This document shows, piece by piece, positions 7,133 to 14,942 of a stretch of DNA of 17,966 bases; the stretch's first letter is position 1, and each line of letters begins with the position of its first letter. Location of the stretch: NCBI GenBank assembly GCA_012519525.1, contig JAAYQB010000107.1:1-17966 (forward strand). Reading direction: 5' to 3'. The translations under genes were made by a program, and so were the position numbers. The stretch comes from Bacteroidales bacterium (GTDB lineage: Bacteria; Bacteroidota; Bacteroidia; Bacteroidales; WCHB1-69). The notes beneath the pieces were generated by a model. The model did not search any database, had not been told where the DNA came from, and was given only the letters and a program-made list of their open reading frames with translations.

Positions 7133-7140
7133 TATTTTTG
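7133..7140 (+). promoter_or_regulatory. Candidate -7 promoter box (TATTTTTG) for pyrG-folP
   Basis: A TAnnTTTG match lies 28 bases before the chosen pyrG start codon, leaving a leader of about 20 bases. The -33 region is T-rich without a clear TTG. It also overlaps the longer open frame that begins at 7138, which argues that frame's extra N-terminus is not translated. Confidence 0.5.
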
Positions 7141-7167
7141 TTTTTTATATTTAAAATCATATTTCTA

Positions 7168-8781
7168 ATGGATACTCGATATATATTTGTAACAGGCGGC
7201 GTTGCTTCTTCGTTGGGCAAGGGTATTATTTCTGCTTCATTAGCTACTTTATTAAAAGCTAGAGGTTATAGTGTTACAATTCAGAAGTTAGATCCATATA
7301 TCAACATCGATCCCGGCACCTTAAATCCTTATGAACACGGCGAGTGTTACGTAACAGAAGATGGTGCTGAAACCGACTTAGATTTAGGTCATTACGAACG
7401 TTTTCTTAACACTCCCACTTCGCAAGCCAACAATGTTACTACCGGACGTATTTACAAAAATGTTATTGAAAAAGAACGCAAAGGAGAATTTCTCGGACAA
7501 ACGGTGCAAGTTATACCGCATATTACCGATGAAATTCAACAACACATCAAATTATTGGGCAGTAACGGCAATTACGATTTTGTTATTACTGAAATCGGAG
7601 GAACTGTCGGCGACATCGAATCGTTTCCTTTTATTGAGGCTATTCGACAATTACGCTGGGAATTAGGCGTAAAATGCGTCAGCATACATTTAACGTTGGT
7701 ACCTTTCTTAAAAGCTACGGGAGAACTTAAAACAAAACCCACACAACATTCAGTAAAAACTTTATTGGAGCAAGGAGTACAACCCGATATCATTGTATGC
7801 AGAACCGAATACGAATTAAGCGATAGTTTACGGCAAAAAATTGCTCTTTTCTGTAACGTTCAACCTCGATGCGTAATGCAATCGCTTGATGCAGAATCTA
7901 TTTATGATGTTCCTTTGCAAATGCAAAAAGAAGGACTTGATAGAGAAGTACTTAAAATAATGCAAATACCGTCTATCAATGAACCCAATTTAATTTATTG
8001 GGAAAACTTTCTACATAAATTAAAATTCCCGAAAAGTTCCGTAAGAATTTGTTTAGTAGGAAAATATGTGGAACTTCGCGACGCTTACAAATCAATCAAC
8101 GAAGCTTTTATTCACGGAGGTGTTGCCAACGAATGCAAAGTAAATCTCGATTACATTCAGTCCGAACAAATTTACAAAGAAAATGTCCACGAAAAACTAA
8201 AAGACTATCATGCGATTTTGGTAGCCCCCGGTTTTGGCGAAAGAGGCGTAGAAGGAAAAATCATAAGTGTTCAATATGCACGTGAAAAACAAATCCCTTT
8301 TTTAGGCATTTGTTTGGGAATGCAATGTGCTGTTATTGAATTTGCTCGTAACGTATTAGGCTATAAAGAAGCCCATTCTACAGAAATAAATCCGACAACC
8401 CCCTATCCTATTATTGACATAATGGAAAAGCAAAAGGATTTGACGGAAACAGGTGGGACAATGCGTTTAGGCTCTTATCCATGCGAAATAAAAGAAAACA
8501 GCTTGGCACATCAAATCTATGGACAAAAACACATTTTTGAACGACACAGGCATCGCTACGAGCTTAATAATTCGTATTTAAGCGAATTAGAAACAAACGG
8601 AATGTTGGCTACAGGTATCAATAGAAATCAAAATTTAGTGGAAATTATTGAGCTTGAATCTCATCCTTTCTTTATAGGTGTACAATTTCATCCTGAATAC
8701 AAAAGTACTATTGAAAAACATCATCCTTTATTCGGACATTTCGTAAAAGCTGCCAAAGATTTTAAAAACAAGGCAAAATAA
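7168..8781 (+). CDS. pyrG: CTP synthase
   Basis: CTP synthase makes CTP from UTP and ATP, using glutamine as nitrogen donor, the last step of de novo pyrimidine nucleotide synthesis. I place the start at 7168 (MDTRYIFVTGGVASSLGKG), which gives 537 residues, the usual length. The open frame extends to an ATG at 7138, but those ten extra residues are hydrophobic, not family-like, and coincide with the promoter box. The N-terminal amidoligase domain has the P-loop GGVASSLGKG at about 10-19, then LDPYINIDPGTLNPYEHGE and ITEIGGTVGDIES. The C-terminal class I glutamine amidotransferase domain has GICLGMQ with the nucleophile Cys at 382 and the HPE of the triad in VQFHPEYKS. folP starts one base after the stop, so the two are translationally close and surely co-transcribed. 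Confidence 0.97.
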   Translation: MDTRYIFVTGGVASSLGKGIISASLATLLKARGYSVTIQKLDPYINIDPGTLNPYEHGECYVTEDGAETDLDLGHYERFLNTPTSQANNVTTGRIYKNVIEKERKGEFLGQTVQVIPHITDEIQQHIKLLGSNGNYDFVITEIGGTVGDIESFPFIEAIRQLRWELGVKCVSIHLTLVPFLKATGELKTKPTQHSVKTLLEQGVQPDIIVCRTEYELSDSLRQKIALFCNVQPRCVMQSLDAESIYDVPLQMQKEGLDREVLKIMQIPSINEPNLIYWENFLHKLKFPKSSVRICLVGKYVELRDAYKSINEAFIHGGVANECKVNLDYIQSEQIYKENVHEKLKDYHAILVAPGFGERGVEGKIISVQYAREKQIPFLGICLGMQCAVIEFARNVLGYKEAHSTEINPTTPYPIIDIMEKQKDLTETGGTMRLGSYPCEIKENSLAHQIYGQKHIFERHRHRYELNNSYLSELETNGMLATGINRNQNLVEIIELESHPFFIGVQFHPEYKSTIEKHHPLFGHFVKAAKDFKNKAK

Positions 8782-8782
8782 T

Positions 8783-9613
8783 ATGGAAAACAGCATCAAT
8801 TGCAGAGGACATTTGCTTTCGTTAAAAGAAGTGTCGGTAATGGGCATTCTCAATGTTACCGAAGATTCTTTTTTTGATGGGGGGCGTTATTACGGCAAGG
8901 AAAAAACATACCTTGAAAGAGTTGAAAACATGTTATCGGAAGGTGCCGATATTATAGATATTGGCGCTATGTCAACACGTCCGAATGCCATCGAACTATC
9001 GGAAGAAGAAGAATACAATCGTGTAAAAGAGGTGATTAACAACATCGTAAAACATTTTCCCAATGCGATTCTTTCTATCGACACTTGGCGGTCTGAAGTT
9101 GCACGATTGGCAATTGACAGCGGTGCTGCCATTATCAACGATATTTCGGGCGGTGAATTTGACCCTAAAATGTTTGATACCGTTGCTCAACTTAAAGTTC
9201 CCTACATTTTAATGCATACGAGTGGAAAACCGGAAGTAATGCAACAACAAACGCAGTATAACGATGTTGTAAAAGACGTTTATGACTATTTAAGCGAAAG
9301 ACTTAAGTGTTTGTATGCTTTAAATGTTACAGACGTCATCATTGATGTCGGTTTCGGATTTGGAAAAACCATTGATCAAAACTATGAATTATTACGCAAT
9401 ATAGCTGTTTTTAAAACATTGGATTGTCCGCTATTGGTTGCTCTTTCGCGTAAAACAATGTTTTGGAAATTCTTAGAAATCACACCCGCCGAAGCTCTCA
9501 ATGCAACAACTATCGCCCACACATACGCCTTATTGCAAGGGATTCATTTATTGAGAGTACACGATGTGAAAGCAGCGAAAGAAGCGATAAAAATAGTCAA
9601 TAAACTAAAATAA
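8783..9613 (+). CDS. folP: Dihydropteroate synthase
   Basis: This enzyme condenses p-aminobenzoate with hydroxymethyl-dihydropterin diphosphate in folate synthesis and is the sulfonamide target. The 276-residue TIM barrel shows VMGILNVTEDSFFDGG near residues 19-34, GAMSTRPNA (usually GAxSTRPG) near 61, SIDTWRSEVA near 98, INDISGG near 117, DVGFGFGKT near 189, LSRK near 224, and NATTIAHTYALLQGIHLLRVHDV at the C-terminus. In the fifth block the residue after the first Asp is Val, where Pro is usual; the Asp itself is kept. The start follows the pyrG stop by one base, pointing to coupled expression. Downstream lies a convergent gene, not the diadenylate cyclase gene that often follows folP in Bacteroidota. 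Confidence 0.95.
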   Translation: MENSINCRGHLLSLKEVSVMGILNVTEDSFFDGGRYYGKEKTYLERVENMLSEGADIIDIGAMSTRPNAIELSEEEEYNRVKEVINNIVKHFPNAILSIDTWRSEVARLAIDSGAAIINDISGGEFDPKMFDTVAQLKVPYILMHTSGKPEVMQQQTQYNDVVKDVYDYLSERLKCLYALNVTDVIIDVGFGFGKTIDQNYELLRNIAVFKTLDCPLLVALSRKTMFWKFLEITPAEALNATTIAHTYALLQGIHLLRVHDVKAAKEAIKIVNKLK

Positions 9614-9641
9614 GACACTGCCGTATTTTTATTAGAAACAA

Positions 9642-10457
9642 CTATTTATCAATTTGATAAACTTTAAGTTTTTGGTCTTTCGTTAATAGGATAATATTTT
9701 TCCCTTTGATAGCAACGTCAATAACTTCTTCCCCATTAGGTACATCAAAATGTTGCAAATCTATGTTGTCAATGGAAAGAAGTTGGATTTTATTATCAAC
9801 AACAAAAACTAATTTTTCATTCCATACCGAAAAACTTTCCGCACCGACAATAGGAATATTTTTTAAATAAGTGCCGAATCTATCAAAGATAAAAAAACCG
9901 TTTACCGCATCGCATAGCACCAAATATTTTCCCCCTAGTTCTAACAGAGCCGTAGGATTAATTTTATTGCTAATCAATGTAGATAAGGGTTGACTTTGAG
10001 CAACTTTTTTAGCCGAAGCATCGAAACGAATCAGCACATCTTTCACTATATCGTAAACCCAAAAACCGTTATCGTAAGAAGTTGCTACGGCAGCAGCTTG
10101 CACTATATTCAAATCCGAGAGCAAATAAGGTCTGTTTTGTACAGCTAACTTATTGTTTAAAAAAGAAATACGCATCAAATCTTTTGAAAACAACAGTATT
10201 TTCATAGGATTGGACACATCAATAGAGTGGATTTTCCCCATAGAAAAATCGGAATAAGATTGCTGTAATTGCATTTGTTCATTGTATTGAAACAATACGC
10301 TTCCATCGGAAACATAGATGTTTCCAAAAACATCTACTTTAAAAAAAACAGCCTTTTGCTCTAATTCGTAAAGCAATGTATAAGAAGCAGTTTGCCCATA
10401 AATAAGCGTAGCCGTTGACAAGCAAAAAATAATCAAGGAAAATTTGATTGTTTTCAT
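9642..10457 (-). CDS. Exported protein of unknown function, probable beta-propeller
   Basis: The 271-residue protein begins with a signal peptide (positive MKTIK, hydrophobic SLIIFCLSTATLIYG, probable cleavage near residue 21 before QTASY). There is no lipobox cysteine at the cleavage site, so it should be periplasmic or secreted. The mature part is rich in short beta strands with a repeating character, for example GNIYVSDGSVLFQY, GKIHSIDV, GFWVYDIVKDVLIRFD and GGKYLVLCD, ending in KNIILLTKDQKLKVYQIDK. This resembles a degenerate NHL or WD-like propeller, but I cannot name a family. Its ATG overlaps the stop of the upstream outer-membrane-type gene by 4 bases (ATGA), so the two are probably translated in coupled fashion and may act together in the envelope. 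It is the last gene of the lysS-dnaB-pgk-rpe block. Confidence 0.75.
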   Translation of the reverse strand: MKTIKFSLIIFCLSTATLIYGQTASYTLLYELEQKAVFFKVDVFGNIYVSDGSVLFQYNEQMQLQQSYSDFSMGKIHSIDVSNPMKILLFSKDLMRISFLNNKLAVQNRPYLLSDLNIVQAAAVATSYDNGFWVYDIVKDVLIRFDASAKKVAQSQPLSTLISNKINPTALLELGGKYLVLCDAVNGFFIFDRFGTYLKNIPIVGAESFSVWNEKLVFVVDNKIQLLSIDNIDLQHFDVPNGEEVIDVAIKGKNIILLTKDQKLKVYQIDK

Positions 10458-11365
10458 TTTGCAAAAATTTGATCTCCTACTATTAAGCGAACCATAAAAT
10501 TATAATTAGGCATCATTCTTTTTCTATCGTTCACTTCCAAATTGACATAAATGTATTGCACTTGAACAACCGGCTCTAAAGCAATAGATTTAGTAAAAGG
10601 AATACGTACACCGAAGCCTCCGACAAGCCCTCCTCCTACTCCTCCCAAATAAGGCTCGATTTCCGTTAAACCGCTGTTGGGAACATAGGGCTTGCCTGCA
10701 TATATGTCCATTAAAGTAAACCTATGATCTTCAACAAATAAATCTGCATCTTTCACTCTTACCGAGTTTAATTGAGCAGCAAACTCAACAAACGGCAGCA
10801 CTTTTCCTTCCGTATAAAACGTATAATAAACTCCTATTTCAAAAAAGTTGCGTAATTCCTTTCCTATTAAATGATATTTTAATATTTGCGGTCGTTCATT
10901 TCCGGGAACGCCTGAATTATAATCAAATGTAATACCACCTGTAGCTGTTAAACGTGCTTGGCTAAAAGATAAATACATTGCTACACTTTTATTAAAATGA
11001 TACAGTGCGGCAAAATTAAAAATAAAAGCCATATTATAACGCATATTCTCATCAATTTCTCTAAGCCTAACTCCTTCGGCATCAAGAATAATACGTTGAC
11101 GATCTCTGATTAAATTATCAATTTGTTCTTTTACATACTTATTGCCTATCGCCCTACCGATATCCACCTCTCTTTGATTTGAAATTCCATTGTAATAATT
11201 AGCCGTAAATTTATTTCCCAAATAAGTACCTGCACCTATATAAAAATCAAAGCCTTTATCATAATCGGATACTTTCCTTGAAGTGTCTTTTTGTGCATGC
11301 AAGGAAGAATGCAATAAACAAGTTATTCCAAAGAAGAGAAAATATAGGTACTTCGTTAATTTCAT
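10454..11365 (-). CDS. Predicted outer-membrane beta-barrel protein of unknown function
   Basis: The 303-residue product has a signal peptide (MKLTKYLYFLFFGITCLLHSSLHA, probable cleavage after residue 24 before QKDTS). The mature chain has alternating hydrophobic strands typical of a barrel: FDFYIGAGTYLG, MAFIFNFAALYHF, SVAMYLSFSQARLTATGGITFDY, FFEIGVYYTFY, GVGGGLVGGFGVRIPFT, LEPVVQVQYIYVNLEV, NYNFMVRLIVGD. A polar, charged stretch at about 65-105 (REVDIGRAIGNKYVKEQIDNLIRDRQ) could be a long loop or a helical insertion. I do not recognise a named family. Four bases separate it from rpe, and it overlaps the next exported gene by 4 bases, so it sits in the middle of a probable operon with metabolic enzymes upstream. 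The signal peptide and barrel character are fairly clear; the role is unknown. Confidence 0.75.
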   Translation of the reverse strand: MKLTKYLYFLFFGITCLLHSSLHAQKDTSRKVSDYDKGFDFYIGAGTYLGNKFTANYYNGISNQREVDIGRAIGNKYVKEQIDNLIRDRQRIILDAEGVRLREIDENMRYNMAFIFNFAALYHFNKSVAMYLSFSQARLTATGGITFDYNSGVPGNERPQILKYHLIGKELRNFFEIGVYYTFYTEGKVLPFVEFAAQLNSVRVKDADLFVEDHRFTLMDIYAGKPYVPNSGLTEIEPYLGGVGGGLVGGFGVRIPFTKSIALEPVVQVQYIYVNLEVNDRKRMMPNYNFMVRLIVGDQIFAK

Positions 11366-11369
11366 TGCA

Positions 11370-12020
11370 CTAACGAGCTAATTGTTCGATAGTTTGCAGT
11401 GGGTTTTCCGTTGAAAAAATAGCATTTCCACACACCAACACATCGGCACCTGCTTCGATAAGTTGCTTGTAATTAGAAAGGTCTACTCCTCCGTCCACTT
11501 CTATTAAGGTATTGAGTCTTTTTTCGTTAATCATAGCTTTTAGCTTTCTTACCTTATGGTAGGTATTTTCAATGTATTTTTGTCCGCCAAAACCGGGATT
11601 AACAGACATCAGCAACACCAAGTCCGTTTCAGGTAATATATCTTCCAATAAGTCAACGGACGTATGGGGATTTAAAGACACTCCTGTTTTTACATTCATT
11701 TTTTTAATGGATTGCAAAGTGCGATGCAAATGGCTGCAAGCTTCGTAATGTACTGTTAAATAAGATGCTTTTGCCTCCGTACAAAAACGTTCTATGTAAA
11801 AATCGGGATTGTTTATCATCAAATGAATATCTAAAGGCTTAGCGGCATATTTCGCTATTGCCTTTAAAACGGGAAATCCTATTGATAGATTAGGGACAAA
11901 ATTACCATCCATGATATCTAAATGAAACCAAGCAGCATCACTTTGATTGACCATTTCAATATCGCGTTGTAAATTAGCAAAATCTGCCGACAGCATAGAA
12001 ACTGAAATACGATGTTTCAT
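11370..12020 (-). CDS. rpe: Ribulose-phosphate 3-epimerase
   Basis: This enzyme interconverts ribulose 5-phosphate and xylulose 5-phosphate in the pentose phosphate pathway. The 216-residue TIM barrel has SMLSADF near residue 8, HLDIMDGNFVPN with H33, D35 and D38 in the metal and catalytic site, LDIHLMINNP with H66, MSVNPGFGGQKY with the phosphate-loop glycines, and IEVDGGV with the second catalytic Asp. The usual Pro before SILSADF is Val here. It lies 113 bases downstream of pgk and 4 bases upstream of the barrel gene. Together with the transketolase subunit elsewhere in the window it covers part of the non-oxidative pentose phosphate route. Confidence 0.95.
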   Translation of the reverse strand: MKHRISVSMLSADFANLQRDIEMVNQSDAAWFHLDIMDGNFVPNLSIGFPVLKAIAKYAAKPLDIHLMINNPDFYIERFCTEAKASYLTVHYEACSHLHRTLQSIKKMNVKTGVSLNPHTSVDLLEDILPETDLVLLMSVNPGFGGQKYIENTYHKVRKLKAMINEKRLNTLIEVDGGVDLSNYKQLIEAGADVLVCGNAIFSTENPLQTIEQLAR

Positions 12021-12133
12021 ACATTTATATTTTTTTATTTAAGATTGTATGGAACTCACATACCTTATAATCATCAACTTGTATATCAAAATTTATTTGG
12101 CATGTTCGTTTCATAACTTAATAATTTTAAAAA

Positions 12134-13324
12134 TTAATCTTCCATAATACTTTTTATTCCGGGTAAGGTTCTGCCTTCACAAAATTCGAGCATAGCACCT
12201 CCGGCAGTAGATACATAATTAAATTTATCAGCCATTTTGAATTTATTAATTGCTGCAATAGTATCGCCGCCTCCTACCAAAGAAAATACGCCGTTTTCAG
12301 TAGCTCTCACTATGGCATCGGCTATCATAAAAGTACCGTTGCTAAAATTATCCAATTCAAATACTCCCAAAGGTCCGTTCCATAGAATAGTAGCCGATTT
12401 CAATATAATCTCTCTGTATCTCATAATTGTTTCGGGACCTATATCCAATCCTTCCATGCCTTTCGGAATTTTAGAGGTATAATACAAGCGACGATAAGCA
12501 GTGTTGGAAAACGCATCGGCAGCAACAGTATCTATTGAATAATAAATATTTACATTATATTCTTTTGCTTTTGCTATAATTTCTTTTGCAACAGGAATCA
12601 TATCTTCTTCGTACAATGAAGCCCCTACTTCACCGCCCATAGCTTTGTGAAGGGTATAATTCATACCTCCTCCTAAGATGATATTGTCCACTCTTGTCAA
12701 AAGGTGATGAATAATATCTATTTTTGTTTTTATCTTGGAACCGCCTAATACCGCCGTAAAAGGTAGTTTAGGATTCAATAAGACTTTGTTGAGATTATCA
12801 ATTTCTTTTTGCATTAAAAATCCGAACATTTTATTTTTCGGAAAAAACTGAGCAATGACGGCAGTAGAAGCATGTTTACGATGAGCAGCCGAAAAAGCAT
12901 CATTGACATACACATCGCCATAAGATGCCAATTTTTCCGCAAACTCAACATCTCCTTTTGTTTCTTCTTCATGAAACCGTAAGTTTTCAAGTAATAAAAT
13001 TTTACGAGACGGCAAAGTATCTACTAATCGTTGTGCCTCTTTTCCAATAGCATCGTTGGCGAAAAACACTTTTACATCTACCTTTTTTTGCAAATAAGGA
13101 AGTACGTGTTCCAATGAGTATTTTTTTTCTACTCCTTTAGGACGTCCCAAGTGAGATAATATTATAACAGATCCGCCATCGTCTAAGATTTTATTAATGG
13201 TCGGCAAGGAAGCATCTATTCGTGTAGCATCTTCTATTTCAAACTTTTCACTTAAAGGAACATTATAGTCAACACGTAGTAAAACTTTTTTATCCTTAAA
13301 ATTGTAATCTTGTATATGTATCAT
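12134..13324 (-). CDS. pgk: Phosphoglycerate kinase
   Basis: This glycolytic enzyme transfers phosphate between 1,3-bisphosphoglycerate and ADP. At 396 residues it has the standard length. Motifs: LLRVDYNVPL near residues 15-24, RIDASLPTI, SHLGRPKG near 58, LLLENLRFHEEE near 115, VNDAFSAAHRKHAS near 140, AVLGGSKIKTK, ILGGGMNYT, NGPLGVFELDNFSNGT, and the C-terminal nucleotide-binding GGGDTIAA near 353 with STAGGAMLEF following. The ATG at 13324 starts MIHIQDYNFKDKKVLLRVDYN. It lies 24 bases after dnaB and is probably in one operon with lysS and dnaB. Confidence 0.97.
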   Translation of the reverse strand: MIHIQDYNFKDKKVLLRVDYNVPLSEKFEIEDATRIDASLPTINKILDDGGSVIILSHLGRPKGVEKKYSLEHVLPYLQKKVDVKVFFANDAIGKEAQRLVDTLPSRKILLLENLRFHEEETKGDVEFAEKLASYGDVYVNDAFSAAHRKHASTAVIAQFFPKNKMFGFLMQKEIDNLNKVLLNPKLPFTAVLGGSKIKTKIDIIHHLLTRVDNIILGGGMNYTLHKAMGGEVGASLYEEDMIPVAKEIIAKAKEYNVNIYYSIDTVAADAFSNTAYRRLYYTSKIPKGMEGLDIGPETIMRYREIILKSATILWNGPLGVFELDNFSNGTFMIADAIVRATENGVFSLVGGGDTIAAINKFKMADKFNYVSTAGGAMLEFCEGRTLPGIKSIMED

Positions 13325-13348
13325 ATTGTTATTTTTTGGTTTCGTTTT

Positions 13349-14908
13349 TTAAAATGGGTCTTCGTCATCGTCGGGATAAGTAGTCTGATTGACAGGCGAA
13401 GCAAAAGAAGTATCCTCACTTTCTTCCTCATTAATACGAGACGACATAATACTATATCTATCTTCGCTTAAGCTACTTAATGGAACAAAATTGGAAGGAA
13501 GCTCGCTTAAATTCTCATCATAATCAACAAACTTTGCGTAATCGGCAATAAAACGTAATTTAATATCTTTCAATGCTCCGTTTCTGTGTTTTGCTATCAT
13601 AATTTCAGCCAAACCTTCGGCAGGCGTATGGTCTTCAAACTCATTGAGTTTATAATATTCAGGGCGATAAATAAACAACACCAAATCAGCATCTTGCTCT
13701 ATCGCTCCCGATTCTCTTAAGTCCGACAGTTGAGGACGTTTAGAAGCGGTGCTACGCGTTTCCACAGCTCGACTTAATTGAGACAAAGCAATAACCGGTA
13801 TATCCAATTCTTTCGATAAAGCTTTCAAAGAACGTGAAATAGTGCTTATTTCTTGTTCTCTATTCATGCCTTTCAAATCGCCACCGGCTGACATTAATTG
13901 CAAATAGTCAATTATTACCGCTTGAATATCATGCTGTTGTTTAAAACGGCGACATTTAGCTCTTAATTCAAAAATAGACAAAGCAGCCGTATCGTCAATA
14001 ATGAGTTTTGCTTTTTCCAATTCGGTCATTTTATTGACTAAAGTTAGCCAATCATCATCGCTTAAAGTCCCATTTTTCAATACATTCTGTTTAAATCCCG
14101 ACTCTGCCGAGATAAGACGTAACGCCAAATCGGATGCCGACATTTCCAAAGAGAAAAAAGCAATGGGTTTGTTTTGTTCAATGGCTATATGGCGTGCCAT
14201 CGATAGGACAAAAGCCGTTTTTCCCATTCCGGGACGTGCTGCTATAATCACTAAATTAGCTCGTTGCCAGCCATTGGTTACCCTATCCAATTCCGTAAAT
14301 CCCGACGGTAAACCTCGAAGTTTCGTATCCGAATTTTTGGTGTTTTCCAAATCTCTCAATACTTCACGAATAAGATCGTCCATTTTTCTGGAATCTCTCC
14401 TGAAATTTTGCTCTGCAATATCGAATAAATTTTGTTCGGCTTTATCCAACATTTCCAATACGTCCATAGTAGGATCGTAAGCATTATGAATAACTTCGGT
14501 AGATACGGAAATCAATTTTCGTTGAATAAACTTTTCAACCACTATACGAGCGTGGTATTCTATATTGGCGGAAGAAACAATTCGATTGGTCAATGACGAC
14601 AAATAATAAGCTCCTCCTATGGCTTCCAAATCTTCATTTTTTCGCAATTGATTGGCAACCGAAAGCAAGTCAATAGGGTCTTTTGTCAAGAAAACTTCCT
14701 TGATTGCTTTGTATATTTTTTGATGCGATTCTTTATAAAACATTTCTTCGCGTAGCGAATCAATAACTGCACTGGCAGCATTGGGCTCCAACATCATAGC
14801 ACCTAAAACCGCTTCTTCAAACTCAAGTGCTTGCGGTAATATACGCCCCTGCATATCAACTTCGGGTAGAACTATACGTTTTTGTTTTTGTGTTACTTCT
14901 TTTGCCAT
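13349..14908 (-). CDS. dnaB: Replicative DNA helicase DnaB
   Basis: DnaB is the hexameric ring helicase that unwinds DNA ahead of the replication fork. The 519-residue protein has the N-terminal DnaB domain at about 27-130 (LEFEEAVLGAMMLEPNA), a linker, then a RecA-type ATPase domain from about 195. Walker A is ARPGMGKT at 224-231; further motifs are FFSLEMS, VIIDYLQLM (Walker B), IALSQLSRAVETR, and PQLSDLRESGAIEQDADLVLFIYRPEYY. No intein interrupts it, although dnaB is a frequent intein site. The last 50 or so residues form an acidic tail ending DDDEDPF, a shape common in Bacteroidota DnaB. It lies 34 bases after lysS and 24 before pgk. Confidence 0.97.
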   Translation of the reverse strand: MAKEVTQKQKRIVLPEVDMQGRILPQALEFEEAVLGAMMLEPNAASAVIDSLREEMFYKESHQKIYKAIKEVFLTKDPIDLLSVANQLRKNEDLEAIGGAYYLSSLTNRIVSSANIEYHARIVVEKFIQRKLISVSTEVIHNAYDPTMDVLEMLDKAEQNLFDIAEQNFRRDSRKMDDLIREVLRDLENTKNSDTKLRGLPSGFTELDRVTNGWQRANLVIIAARPGMGKTAFVLSMARHIAIEQNKPIAFFSLEMSASDLALRLISAESGFKQNVLKNGTLSDDDWLTLVNKMTELEKAKLIIDDTAALSIFELRAKCRRFKQQHDIQAVIIDYLQLMSAGGDLKGMNREQEISTISRSLKALSKELDIPVIALSQLSRAVETRSTASKRPQLSDLRESGAIEQDADLVLFIYRPEYYKLNEFEDHTPAEGLAEIMIAKHRNGALKDIKLRFIADYAKFVDYDENLSELPSNFVPLSSLSEDRYSIMSSRINEEESEDTSFASPVNQTTYPDDDEDPF

Positions 14909-14942
14909 TCTTAATTAAAGCTATCTTAATTTATTTATTCTT

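Noticed and set aside
7138..7167. Longer pyrG start at 7138
   Set aside because: The ten added residues are hydrophobic, have no match to the CTP synthase N-terminus, and overlap the -7 promoter box; the ATG at 7168 gives the canonical start and length.
12021..12133. Small RNA or leader element in the pgk-rpe gap
   Set aside because: Only a 5-bp GTATG/CATAC stem and AT-rich sequence are visible, with no promoter box or conserved structure.
13349..14908. Intein or other insertion in dnaB
   Set aside because: Walker A, Walker B and the DLRESGAIEQDAD block are continuous and the length of 519 residues is normal.
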